NCBI GenBank assembly: GCA_015065885.1
Contig: SVPJ01000028.1
Location: 1-33,716, forward strand
DNA length: 33,716 nt
Direction: 5' to 3'
From: Oscillospiraceae bacterium
Lineage (GTDB): Bacteria; Bacillota; Clostridia; Oscillospirales; Acutalibacteraceae
How positions within the stretch are numbered: the first letter of the stretch is position 1; the number at the start of each line of letters is the position of its first letter. Shown one piece after another: positions 8,968 to 16,450 of the stretch. The notes under the pieces were generated by a model, which made no database searches, was not told the DNA's origin, and saw nothing but the letters and a program-made list of their open reading frames with translations. A program made the position numbers and the translations under genes.

Positions 8968-10932
8968 TTATTCCGAAGCGGCCGTGGTCATGGTCGTGGT
9001 CGCTTCGGTGGGCGCCTCCGTCGTGGTCGTCGTTACTTCGGTGGGTGCCTCCGTCGTGGTGGTGGTCACGGCCGTCGTCGTAGCGGTGGTTTCGGTCGTG
9101 TTCGGCGTATCGCCTTCGGTGGTCGTGGTCGTGCCCGTAGTGGTCGACGGACGTGCCGTCGTCGTGGTCGTGGAGGCAGAGGGTCTCGCCGTTGTGGTCG
9201 TGGAGGCGGACGGTCTCGCCGTCGTGGTCGTGGTCGTGGAGGCAGACGGTCTCGCCGTCGTGCTCGTACCCACCGTCGTGGTGGTGGCGGTCGGCGCGGT
9301 CGTTTCCTTCACGCTCACACGCAAGCGCACGGTGTTGCCGCGGGCAAGCACGGTGTTTTTCGCAGGACTGGAGCTTTCCACTTTACCGAACTCCACCGAG
9401 GTGACCAACACTTCGTCCACCTGCACCTTGAAACCAAGCGCTTCGATATACGCCACAGCGTGATCGCGATCCCATCCCGACACATCGGGCAGGGCGATCG
9501 CTTCGGGACCTGCGCTGACCATCACGTACACGGCGGCGGTCACATCCGCTTCCTCTTCGCTTGAGGGGGTCTGCGACAGCACGGTGCCGGCGGGCACGGT
9601 ATCGCTGTACTGGAAGCCGGCGAGTTTGATGGCGCGGTTTTCCACGTACTTGCCGCGCAGAAGGTCGTAATCCTGACCGACCACGTTCGGCACCGAGCCC
9701 ATGGTGTTCGGCTCCAAATACTCCGTCTTATCGGTGATCACGATGGTGCCGGTCGGCACGGTCGTGGTGGTGCCCACAGGGGTACCTTCGGTGGCGGGGG
9801 GCGCGGTGATGCGACCCAGTGCGAAGCCGAGCAGTGCGATCAGAATGCAGGCGATGATGCCCACTACGATGTACACGCCGATGGGGGTGCCCGCCGGCTC
9901 GAGTTCAAATTCATCCTCGGGGGGGATGACGTTCTCGTCGTTTTCCTCATCCTCGAGCAGTGCCGCCACCGCAGGGGCTTCCGCCAGGCGGTCGCGCAAC
10001 AGTGCGAGCGAGGAGAGACGCTTTTCCAAACTGGGTTGCAATGCGCTGAACAGTGCCGACGCCACGTGGGGCGGGAATTCGCTTGCCACTTCGGACGGCA
10101 CGGTGAGGTCGGCATTGGTCTTCGGGCGGGTCTCGCCGTCCGGCGGGGGAGAGCCCACCAACGTGCGGAACACCACCGCGGCAACGCCGTACACGTCGGC
10201 AGCGGCGGTCGGCGTGTTGCCAAACGCATATTGCTCGGGTGCTGCGTAACCCGACGCCAACTCCGCGGTCAGTTCGCTGTCCGCGGAACGAGCTTCGCTG
10301 ATGGAGAAATCGCTGACGTGCAGTTTGCCGTCGTTACCGACGATCAGCACTTCGGGTGACAGGCCGAGGTGCAACACCCCCGCCTGATGCCACGACACGA
10401 GCGAGTTCAAGAGCGGGATGAACAGCGGACGTGCTTCGTCCCACGTCATACGGCCGCCGTGTTCTTCCAGGTACGCGGCAAGGGTGACTCCTTCGCATTG
10501 CTCGCTCACGGTATACGCGGTGGCGTTCTGCTGGAAGATATCGTAGGTCGGAATGCTCGCGGGCAGGTCGCGCATACGCGCCACCACGCGGGCGTGCGCC
10601 AAAAACTTATTCATATACTCGGTGTAGGTCTGCTCACAGCCGCGAATGGCACGCAGCGACAAGTCCTCCGCACGCTCACACAGCGTCTGCGGAAAAAACT
10701 CACGCACCGTGATGGGGGCTTTCAACACTGTGTCGTAACCTGCGTACACGGCGGAGTCGCCGCTGTCCTTCAACAGACGGCCGACCGTATACCGCTCGGA
10801 CAACACCGTACCCAGCGGCAGCGCGTGAGGCGGATTGGTGGCACTGGCAATATCGCCGCACAGCGGACATACGGCCGCGCCCTCTTCCATCGGCTGCATA
10901 CAACGTGCACACAAATGAGAAAAATTCGTCAT
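8968..10932 (-). CDS. zinc-ribbon, PASTA-domain protein pseudokinase (membrane)
   Basis: The order is zinc ribbon (Cys8, Cys11, Cys22, Cys25), kinase fold (about 41-325), one membrane helix (351-373), two PASTA domains (about 413-474 and 480-543), and a Thr-rich tail (543-654) with ARPSAST and EAPTE repeats. PASTA domains bind peptidoglycan or lipid II in PrkC/Stk receptors. Key catalytic positions are lost: the glycine loop reads KDSGDS, the VAIK lysine is Arg77, HRDxxxxN reads HLGLSPEV (Asp to Gly190, Asn to Val195), and DFG is DFS (208-210). The APE motif (231-233) and Asp246 remain, so the fold is kept while phosphotransfer is probably lost. I place the start at 10932, where AAGGAAAGG precedes the ATG; a longer frame reads into the mobile element upstream. 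It is cotranscribed with the helicase gene. Confidence 0.9.
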   Translation of the reverse strand: MTNFSHLCARCMQPMEEGAAVCPLCGDIASATNPPHALPLGTVLSERYTVGRLLKDSGDSAVYAGYDTVLKAPITVREFFPQTLCERAEDLSLRAIRGCEQTYTEYMNKFLAHARVVARMRDLPASIPTYDIFQQNATAYTVSEQCEGVTLAAYLEEHGGRMTWDEARPLFIPLLNSLVSWHQAGVLHLGLSPEVLIVGNDGKLHVSDFSISEARSADSELTAELASGYAAPEQYAFGNTPTAAADVYGVAAVVFRTLVGSPPPDGETRPKTNADLTVPSEVASEFPPHVASALFSALQPSLEKRLSSLALLRDRLAEAPAVAALLEDEENDENVIPPEDEFELEPAGTPIGVYIVVGIIACILIALLGFALGRITAPPATEGTPVGTTTTVPTGTIVITDKTEYLEPNTMGSVPNVVGQDYDLLRGKYVENRAIKLAGFQYSDTVPAGTVLSQTPSSEEEADVTAAVYVMVSAGPEAIALPDVSGWDRDHAVAYIEALGFKVQVDEVLVTSVEFGKVESSSPAKNTVLARGNTVRLRVSVKETTAPTATTTTVGTSTTARPSASTTTTTTARPSASTTTTARPSASTTTTTARPSTTTGTTTTTEGDTPNTTETTATTTAVTTTTTEAPTEVTTTTTEAPTEATTTMTTAASE

Positions 10933-10951
10933 ACCGACATTCCTTTCCTTA

Positions 10952-11318
10952 GGGTGAGCATTCAAACCCGAACTCCGTTTTTGGAAGGCGGATTTTGACT
11001 CACCCATTGTTAAAATACTCGCCAATACGGAAGTATTGGCTGCGTTTTCGCCTCGGTTGAGCCAAAATCCGCTCTTTCAAAAATCTGCGACCGCAAAGCG
11101 AGGAGATTTTGAGGGGTTTTTGCTTCAGTCGGGCGAAGAAATGCTCGCGCCTTGCGAGCACGAGTGAAGCAAAAAGCACCGAACCCTTTTATATTCCGCT
11201 TTCGTTGGGAGAATGAGCATATACTGCTCATTCTCGGGGACATTGCCGCAAAACTGCAACAAGTAGATGTTGCGGGCAATGTCCGCTTCGCGGCGGGTTC
11301 GAGTTTAAATGCTCACCC
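10952..11318 (-). mobile_element. MITE-like element, copy A
   Basis: A 367-bp non-coding element begins and ends with inverted repeats (GGGTGAGCATT, then about ten more largely matching bases) and has TA immediately outside both ends (10950-10951, 11319-11320). TA duplication is typical of IS630/Tc1-mariner-mobilised elements, but no transposase is present. Copy B at 16451-16817 has identical length and opposite orientation; I count 7 differences. Internally it folds into consecutive hairpins: 10988-11002 with 11058-11072, GCCAATAC/GTATTGGC, 11117-11127 with 11165-11175, 11209-11219 with 11225-11235, and 11238-11247 with 11275-11284. Strand is given so that it reads with the pseudokinase transcript. 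Open frames across it are repeat artefacts. Confidence 0.85.
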
Positions 11319-11343
11319 TAATGGAACTTATATATTATACCTC

Positions 11344-11372
11344 ATTATAGTAAATCCCGCCCTCAAAGTCAA
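11344..11372 (-). promoter_or_regulatory. promoter of the pseudokinase-helicase operon
   Basis: On the minus strand TTGACT (11367-11372) and TATAAT (11344-11349) are 17 bp apart. The predicted start of transcription is near 11337, so the transcript would run through about 17 nt, then all of MITE copy A, before the ribosome binding site at about 10940-10948. Confidence 0.8.
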
Positions 11373-11824
11373 GAAGCAGGGGGAGATTGTAACCTTTTAT
11401 TCACACATCCCTCACGGGGATTTCCAATTTTCCCGAAAACGGAAGCTTATGCGCAAAAACGGAAAAATATGCGTTTAAATTGGGCGAAAACTGCCCAAAA
11501 TAAAGAAAAATCACCTGTTTTTCGCGTGTTTTTCAAGGGGCGACAGGGGGAAATTCGGCTGAATGCACAAAATATCACGAACAAACGTTCTCGTCAAACG
11601 GCGCTTCCATTTCTGTAAATAAATGGAAGTCAAAACGAAAAAATTCACAAAAATTTGAACAAAAGGGGATGTGCTGACGGCGAAATATGAAAAAAACGGC
11701 GAACTTCGGGGTGATGAACACGAAGAAAAAGGGGGGCGTTTTTCGCCGGTGCGGCACGGGGACAGTAAGGGAAATCGACGGGAAAGTTTGTGCAAAGGCA
11801 CCAAAAAATCGGTGATCCGATTGG
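11373..11824. other. gene-free intergenic region
   Basis: About 450 bp between divergent promoters has no convincing gene. Two local signals stand out: CGAACAAACGTTCT at 11578-11591, close to the Firmicutes LexA (SOS) box, and a 9-bp hairpin CTTCCATTT/AAATGGAAG at 11604-11629. Neither is near a start codon. Confidence 0.6.
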
Positions 11825-11853
11825 TTGACATCACTCACACCATTGCGTATAAT
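11825..11853 (+). promoter_or_regulatory. consensus promoter of the 3D-domain protein
   Basis: TTGACA (11825-11830) and TATAAT (11848-11853) are separated by exactly 17 bp. The leader of roughly 50 nt before the ATG at 11909 leaves no room for a large riboswitch. Confidence 0.88.
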
Positions 11854-11908
11854 GGCAACGGTGCGCAATCCCCAACTTACGAACTGTATATACAGAGAGG
11901 AGCATACG

Positions 11909-12961
11909 ATGGGAACGCGACAAGAGAATAGAAACGATACGTCCCGCCAACCGTTTTGGCGCAGCCGCTGGGCGGCAGCTGCCATGCTGTCGGTCGTGAG
12001 TGCGGTGGCGATCACGTGTTTGATATCGCATATGCAGGCGTTCACGGTGCTGGACGGCGGCGAACGCTTCGTTATTTCCGCCTTGACCGACGACCCGACC
12101 GAGGCGGTACGTCTCGCGGGTGTTACCATGGGTGAACACGACGCCGTGTACCGCACGGGAAGCGGCAACGAAGTGACCATCGACCGTGCCTTTGCGGTGA
12201 CGGTGACGGTGGACGGTGAGCGAAAACAGTTGTACCTCACCGGCGGCACGGTGGGCGACGCGTTGAAAAAGGCGGGCGTGAACGCGAACGATTACCGTTT
12301 GGTGAATGCTGCCGTGACCGATACGTTGGACGCGGGGGCGGATATTTGCCTCGAAAGTGTGCTGAATTATGCCGAACGTACCGAAACGGAGGAGCTCCCC
12401 TTCACGGTGAAGACGGAATACACCCCCGATTTGGCGAAAGGGCAGACCAAAGTGGTGCAGAAGGGTGAGTGCGGCAACGTCACCCGCGTGATCCGCGACA
12501 CGTTGGCAGACGACGAAGTGGTTTCCTCGGTGGTGCTGAGTGAACAGCGTACCGAGCCCACCGAAGAGATCCGTTTGGTGGGCACGACGGTGGGCAAAGC
12601 GATGTCTCCCGCCCCGTATGAGATCGCATTGAACGCGCTGGGGCAGCCGATCGGCTACGAGGCGCTGAAGGTCGGCCAGTGTACGGCGTATACCAACGAC
12701 CGCGGTCTGGCGGGTCAGTGGACCTCCACGGGGCGTCCCGCGTCGGTGGGTGTGGTCGCCGTTGACCCGAAGGTGATCCCCTACGGTACCGAACTCTACA
12801 TCGTATCGGCGGACGGCTCGATCGTGTACGGCTATGCGATCGCGGGCGATACGGGCGGCGCGCTGACCAGCGGCCGCGTGCTGATCGACTTGTTTATGGA
12901 TACCTATGAGGACTGTATGCGCTTCGGTCGCCGCGATATGAACGTGTATATTTTGAATTGA
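11909..12961 (+). CDS. DUF348-G5-3D domain cell-wall protein (YabE-like)
   Basis: The 350-residue protein has a cytoplasmic start, a membrane anchor (about 21-40), ubiquitin-like DUF348 repeats (FTVLDGGERF and VTVTVDGERKQ segments), a G5 domain (about 155-220), and a C-terminal 3D domain with the acidic residues of VDPKVIPYG, AGDTGG and LIDLF. The 3D domain is the catalytic fold shared with MltA-type lytic transglycosylases and Bacillus YabE/YocH, so it probably acts on peptidoglycan outside the membrane. The chosen ATG has AGAGAGGAG upstream; the longer reading frame begins inside the promoter -35 box and is rejected. It is monocistronic, ending at the hairpin at 12965-12996. Confidence 0.92.
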   Translation: MGTRQENRNDTSRQPFWRSRWAAAAMLSVVSAVAITCLISHMQAFTVLDGGERFVISALTDDPTEAVRLAGVTMGEHDAVYRTGSGNEVTIDRAFAVTVTVDGERKQLYLTGGTVGDALKKAGVNANDYRLVNAAVTDTLDAGADICLESVLNYAERTETEELPFTVKTEYTPDLAKGQTKVVQKGECGNVTRVIRDTLADDEVVSSVVLSEQRTEPTEEIRLVGTTVGKAMSPAPYEIALNALGQPIGYEALKVGQCTAYTNDRGLAGQWTSTGRPASVGVVAVDPKVIPYGTELYIVSADGSIVYGYAIAGDTGGALTSGRVLIDLFMDTYEDCMRFGRRDMNVYILN

Positions 12962-12964
12962 TAA

Positions 12965-12996
12965 AAAGGCGTTGCATCGTTGGATGCAACGCCTTT
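12965..12996. terminator. bidirectional terminator
   Basis: AAAGGCGTTGCATC (12965-12978) pairs perfectly over 14 bp with 12983-12996 around GTTG, followed by GTTTTT. Placed between the convergent 3D-protein and antiporter genes, it can serve both. Confidence 0.9.
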
Positions 12997-13000
12997 GTTT

Positions 13001-14272
13001 TTATTTGTGGATCGTTTCGCCGCGGGCAGAGACTTTGCCTTCGGGTTCGATCTCGCCGGCGTGGGTCAGTGCCACCTTCGTGAGGTACGGGCCGACCAAT
13101 TCGTAGATCAACACCGAGAACAGGGTGATGTTTGCGACCAGTGCGCCGCATTCGCCCAGTGTTTCTGCTTTGATCGCCATGCCGAGTGCAACGCCTGCCT
13201 GCGGCAACAGCGTGACACCGAGATACTTGACGATGGAGGGCTCGCACTTGGTTGCGCGGGCGCTGAGGGAGGCACCGAAGTATTTACCCGCCGAGCGGAA
13301 CAGAATGTACACCGCACCGATCAGCACCACCGTCCACTCACGGAACACGGAAAGTTCGAGTTCTGCACCGCTGATAACGAAGAACAGGACGAAGAGAGGG
13401 GCGGTCCAACGGTCCACACGACCCATCAATTCTTCGGAGAAATCGCACACGTTGCAGAACACCGTGCCGAGCATCATACACACGAGCAGGGAGGAGAACG
13501 CCACGTGTACGCCGCCGATGTGGAACTCCACCATCGAGAGTGCCACCGTCAAAAAGACAAAGGTGACCGACATCGCAAGACGCTTCGAACGGGAGTGGAA
13601 GAAGCGCTCGAAGAAGGAGAAGAGCAGACCCATCACCAAGCCGAGCAACAGCGAGCAGACCACTTCCAGAATCGGTTCGAGTACCACCGAGAGTACGTCC
13701 ACGTGTCCCATCACCAGTGCTTTGGCAACACCGAACGAAACGGCAAACAGCACGAGACCGACCGCGTCGTCGAGCGCCACGATGGGAAGCAGAAGATCGG
13801 TCAGCGGGCCCTTTGCTTTGTACTGGCGCACCACCATCAAGGTGGCGGCAGGGGCGGTAGCGGACGCCACAGCACCCAGCACGATGGCGGTGGGAAGCGG
13901 CAGTTTATCGGGCATCAAGAAATGCAGACCGATCAGCGCGGCATCCACCAGTAAGGTTGCAACGACGGCTTGAAAAATGCCGATGATCGTGGCTTGCCGA
14001 CCCGTCTTTTTCAGTTGTGACCAGCGGAACTCGTTGCCGATGGAAAAAGCGATGAAACCGAGCGCTACGTCGGACAGGAGTCCGTAGGTGTCGATGTTCT
14101 CCATACTGGTAAAACCGAGACCTGCGACCCCGAACGCGCCGAGCAGGTAAGGCCCCACCAGGATGCCTGCGACCAGATACGCGGTCACGGCAGGGAGTTT
14201 CAACAGTTTCGCCAGGCGGGACAGCATCAGACCCGCGAACAGGGCGATCGAAAGCGTCAATAACGTTTGCAT
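13001..14272 (-). CDS. CPA2-type cation:proton antiporter (membrane)
   Basis: A 423-residue protein of about 12 hydrophobic segments. It contains ATAPAAT (139-144 region) and LDDAVGL with the paired Asp168-Asp169 that define the ion-binding site of CPA2 exchangers (KefB/NapA type). It would exchange Na+ or K+ for protons across the cytoplasmic membrane. There is no C-terminal TrkA-N/RCK domain, so it lacks the nucleotide or glutathione gating of Kef proteins. It has its own promoter on the minus strand and ends at the shared hairpin. The transported ion cannot be told from sequence. Confidence 0.92.
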   Translation of the reverse strand: MQTLLTLSIALFAGLMLSRLAKLLKLPAVTAYLVAGILVGPYLLGAFGVAGLGFTSMENIDTYGLLSDVALGFIAFSIGNEFRWSQLKKTGRQATIIGIFQAVVATLLVDAALIGLHFLMPDKLPLPTAIVLGAVASATAPAATLMVVRQYKAKGPLTDLLLPIVALDDAVGLVLFAVSFGVAKALVMGHVDVLSVVLEPILEVVCSLLLGLVMGLLFSFFERFFHSRSKRLAMSVTFVFLTVALSMVEFHIGGVHVAFSSLLVCMMLGTVFCNVCDFSEELMGRVDRWTAPLFVLFFVISGAELELSVFREWTVVLIGAVYILFRSAGKYFGASLSARATKCEPSIVKYLGVTLLPQAGVALGMAIKAETLGECGALVANITLFSVLIYELVGPYLTKVALTHAGEIEPEGKVSARGETIHK

Positions 14273-14313
14273 ACTGAAAACCTTCTTTACCTATAATAAA
14301 AAATCCGCTATTG

Positions 14314-14342
14314 ATTGTAGTATTTTCGGGCGGGAATGTCAA
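14314..14342 (-). promoter_or_regulatory. antiporter promoter
   Basis: On the minus strand TTGACA (14337-14342) and TACAAT (14314-14319) are 17 bp apart, about 40 bp upstream of the antiporter ATG, and just past the terminator at 14359-14386. Confidence 0.82.
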
Positions 14343-14358
14343 TAGAAAATTACAACGA

Positions 14359-14386
14359 AAAACCGCCCGTCTGAACGGGCGGTTTT
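14359..14386 (-). terminator. terminator after the Dabb gene
   Basis: AAAACCGCCCGT (14359-14370) pairs perfectly with 14375-14386 around CTGA, with T/A tracts on both sides. It lies about 27 nt past the Dabb stop on the minus strand. Confidence 0.85.
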
Positions 14387-14412
14387 GGGTAAGATTTTAA
14401 CGGACACGTCGC

Positions 14413-14709
14413 TTAAAAATCGAGGCACAGACGAGTCTTTACGAACGGGCGCACGAAGGTGTTTGCCGCCGCCACGTGAGCAGGATGCACGGCGTACCCC
14501 GCGAGGGCGTCCGCGTCGGGGAACTCCGACTCGAGCATGGCGTCGGCGTTCGAAGTGGGAAGCCCCTCGATATGCACCGTGAGCGAGCACAGTCCCTCCA
14601 CCGTGCCGACGAGCGCTTCCAGTTCTCGCTTCATATTTTCGCACACGGTGCGCTTTTCGTCAGCGGAAAGCTCGTCCTTCAACTGCCACAGAATAATGTG
14701 CCGTACCAT
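14413..14709 (-). CDS. Dabb (stress-responsive alpha/beta barrel) protein
   Basis: The 98-residue protein has the ferredoxin-like dimeric barrel pattern: MVRHIILWQLKD, a long helix (ENMKRELEALVG), and SEFPDADALAGYAVHPAHV. Dabb proteins are small dimers of mostly unknown role; some bind hydrophobic ligands or act as cyclases. I choose the second ATG (14709) because AAAGGAG sits 8 nt upstream; the first ATG (14727) overlaps that Shine-Dalgarno. A strong terminator ends a few bases before the Shine-Dalgarno, so expression depends on read-through from the foldase gene or a promoter inside it. Confidence 0.85.
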   Translation of the reverse strand: MVRHIILWQLKDELSADEKRTVCENMKRELEALVGTVEGLCSLTVHIEGLPTSNADAMLESEFPDADALAGYAVHPAHVAAANTFVRPFVKTRLCLDF

Positions 14710-14733
14710 ATTCAAAACTCCTTTCAAAAGAAA

Positions 14734-14761
14734 ACGGGCTGTCGCCGTTGCGACAGCCCGT
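14734..14761 (-). terminator. terminator after the foldase lipoprotein gene
   Basis: ACGGGCTGTCGC pairs perfectly over 12 bp (14734-14745 with 14750-14761) around a 4-nt loop and, read on the minus strand, runs into TTTTCTTTTG. It lies between the lipoprotein stop (14769) and the Dabb Shine-Dalgarno, so it may act as an attenuator for Dabb. Confidence 0.82.
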
Positions 14762-14768
14762 GAGTTGC

Positions 14769-16076
14769 TTATTCACCAAAGAACGCCTTGCGGAACTCCA
14801 CGGGATCGCCCGCGTTGATCGCCTTCTTGTTGACTTCCACCTTCAGGGTGTCCATCTTCGCGATGAGTTCTTTATTGAACTCTTCAAACTTCATCGAGTA
14901 GAGGATCGCTTCCACCTGCTCGGCGTAGTAGTCGATCTCCTTGCCGTCCTCGTCCTTGCCGCGATCCGCTTCGGGATCCATACGCAGCACCAACGCGATG
15001 GTCGGGGTCTTGCTGTCATCCTCGTATTCGAGGATCTTGATCTCGTTAAACTTCATCTCCTTGATGAGCTTTTCGAGATTTTCGTTGCCGTCAGCAGAGG
15101 AATCCACGTCCACGCGGTGGTTGTGTTCTTCCTCTTCTTCCTCGTGATCGTGATCGTGATCGTGCGCGGTCGTGGTGGTGGTCGCGCCGTTCGCGGTCGT
15201 GGTGTTGTTCAAGGTCGTGGTGGCGCCCTCCGTCGTGGTGGTTGCCGCGGCGGTCGTGGTCGTGGCGGCGGGAGTGGTGTTACCCTTGCCGGTCGTGGTG
15301 GTGGTCTTGTTGGATTCCGCCTCGGCCTTTGCCTTCTCGTCCGCTTCAAACTTGTGGAGCACCGCGTCGAAGTCCTTATCCTTCTCGTACATCGCGAGAT
15401 AGGATTCGAAGGTCTTCTTCACTTCCGCCTTCGCTTTGTCGTCGAGTTTGTTGCCCTTCGCATCGGTCAGCGAGTCGGAAATGATGTAGTAACTCAAGTA
15501 GTTGTCGTCGAAATACTTGCGCACGTCGGTCTCGGCAACCTCGCGCTTGCCGCCCTTGCCGTACAGCGCGTAGAAGAGGCCGCTTTCGTTGTAGTTGCAC
15601 TCTTCGAGCATACGGGCGTAGCTTTCGTTATTGAAGCCAAGTTCGATGAACGCATCGTTCTCCATCGCGGCGAGTTCGTCCGCCAGTGCCTTCGCATCCT
15701 CTTCGTTCAGCGTGATGCCGAATTCCGTCATCATACGCTTCACGGCGACGCTGCGCACGACCGCATCCTGTGCCATTGCCTTGATGTAGCCCGCGAGATC
15801 GTACTTTTGATCGTTGTAGGTATATTCCTGCCCCCACACGTCGGTATCGGTGCTGTACATTTCATAATAGTACAGCGGCACCGACGACGAGGAGCCCTGC
15901 ATATACACCTGATAGAAGGTGTTATACAGATACGCCAGATATTCACCCGTGGTGTATTTGTCGCCGTCCACCGTCATGGCGACCTTCGGGGTGGAGCAAC
16001 CGGTCATCAGCAAAGCGGAGCAGAGCAGCGCCAACGCCAACAGCACGGTAGCCGTACGTTTCAACATGTTACGCAT
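14769..16076 (-). CDS. PrsA/SurA-like foldase lipoprotein with His-rich insert
   Basis: The signal peptide ends in lipobox LMTGC (Cys27), so the protein is anchored outside the membrane. The body (about 30-255) has the helical SurA/trigger-factor-type chaperone pattern with YTTGEYLAYL, and the C-terminal helices (325-435) complete it. In place of a clear PpiC-type isomerase domain there is a Thr-rich stretch (about 257-303), then HDHDHDH, a run of Glu, and HNH (about 304-318). The His/Asp/Glu run could bind Zn, Ni or Cu ions. AAGGAGG precedes the first ATG. The role is probably chaperoning exported proteins; the foldase label rests on general pattern rather than an intact catalytic domain. 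Confidence 0.78.
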   Translation of the reverse strand: MRNMLKRTATVLLALALLCSALLMTGCSTPKVAMTVDGDKYTTGEYLAYLYNTFYQVYMQGSSSSVPLYYYEMYSTDTDVWGQEYTYNDQKYDLAGYIKAMAQDAVVRSVAVKRMMTEFGITLNEEDAKALADELAAMENDAFIELGFNNESYARMLEECNYNESGLFYALYGKGGKREVAETDVRKYFDDNYLSYYIISDSLTDAKGNKLDDKAKAEVKKTFESYLAMYEKDKDFDAVLHKFEADEKAKAEAESNKTTTTTGKGNTTPAATTTTAAATTTTEGATTTLNNTTTANGATTTTTAHDHDHDHEEEEEEHNHRVDVDSSADGNENLEKLIKEMKFNEIKILEYEDDSKTPTIALVLRMDPEADRGKDEDGKEIDYYAEQVEAILYSMKFEEFNKELIAKMDTLKVEVNKKAINAGDPVEFRKAFFGE

Positions 16077-16123
16077 AGTGTTGTGTCCTCCTTAAAATAT
16101 GCTTCATTCGCATCTAAAATCAT

Positions 16124-16152
16124 ATTATACAGTAAAAAGTGCCGTTTGTCTA
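16124..16152 (-). promoter_or_regulatory. promoter of the foldase lipoprotein gene
   Basis: On the minus strand TAGACA (16147-16152) and TATAAT (16124-16129) are 17 bp apart, and the -35 box lies inside the inverted repeat at 16139-16166. Confidence 0.78.
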
Positions 16153-16166
16153 CTGGCAAACGGCAC
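16139..16166. repeat. inverted repeat over the -35 box
   Basis: GTGCCGTTTG (16139-16148) and CAAACGGCAC (16157-16166) form a perfect 10-bp inverted repeat with an 8-nt centre. On the minus strand it is followed by TTTTT. It may be the original terminator of the phosphopantetheinyl transferase gene upstream, an operator for the lipoprotein promoter, or both. Confidence 0.6.
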
Positions 16167-16433
16167 AATATTGTAAATTTTTTTAGGAAAAAACACCAAA
16201 AAGGGGTTTGTTGCGAATCCTATGGGCAAAATATACAGACGGGAATACGAATTTTTGTTCTTTTGCACAGTGGACGACGGTGGAAAACTTGGTGGAAATC
16301 GTGAAAAACCGCGTAAATACAAGGGAGTTTTCCACGAAAATTTAGTTTTTCGCGGGTTTTCGGCAAAGTTTTCCACCAAAAGCGTTATCCAAAACGTATA
16401 GATGCCTTGACACGTCGGGCGACCGGGCAGCGA
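16167..16433. other. AT-rich intergenic region with long inverted repeat
   Basis: No gene is visible. GGTGGAAAACTT (16279-16290) is perfectly complementary to 16366-16377, and further TTTTCCAC/GTGGAAA words occur between them, so the segment could fold into a nested structure. The TTTTCCAC words resemble DnaA boxes only loosely. Confidence 0.5.
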
Positions 16434-16448
16434 TTTGAATGCTCACCC
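16434..16448. mobile_element. detached MITE end fragment
   Basis: TTTGAATGCTCACCC is the outward end sequence of the MITE family (it matches the end of copy A read in reverse). It abuts copy B head to head, sharing the TA at 16449-16450. It is best read as a relic of an earlier or rearranged copy. Confidence 0.65.
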
Positions 16449-16450
16449 TA

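Noticed and set aside
8230..9564. Long open frame (444 codons) on the + strand opposite the helicase and pseudokinase genes
   Set aside because: It is antisense to two well-supported genes and is open because the Thr-rich tail is encoded by repetitive GC-rich DNA; the translation is low-complexity.
10933..11025. Upstream extension of the pseudokinase by 31 residues
   Set aside because: The extension is encoded by the MITE end; the downstream ATG has a proper Shine-Dalgarno and begins the zinc ribbon.
11152..11478. Possible small protein beginning MRARVKQKAPNPF, also at 16342-16617
   Set aside because: Both lie within the two MITE copies and run out into unrelated flanks; the shared part is hairpin DNA with no ribosome binding site.
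16260..16380. Replication origin with DnaA boxes
   Set aside because: TTTTCCAC words do not match TTATCCACA well, and no dnaA, dnaN or AT-rich unwinding element is nearby.
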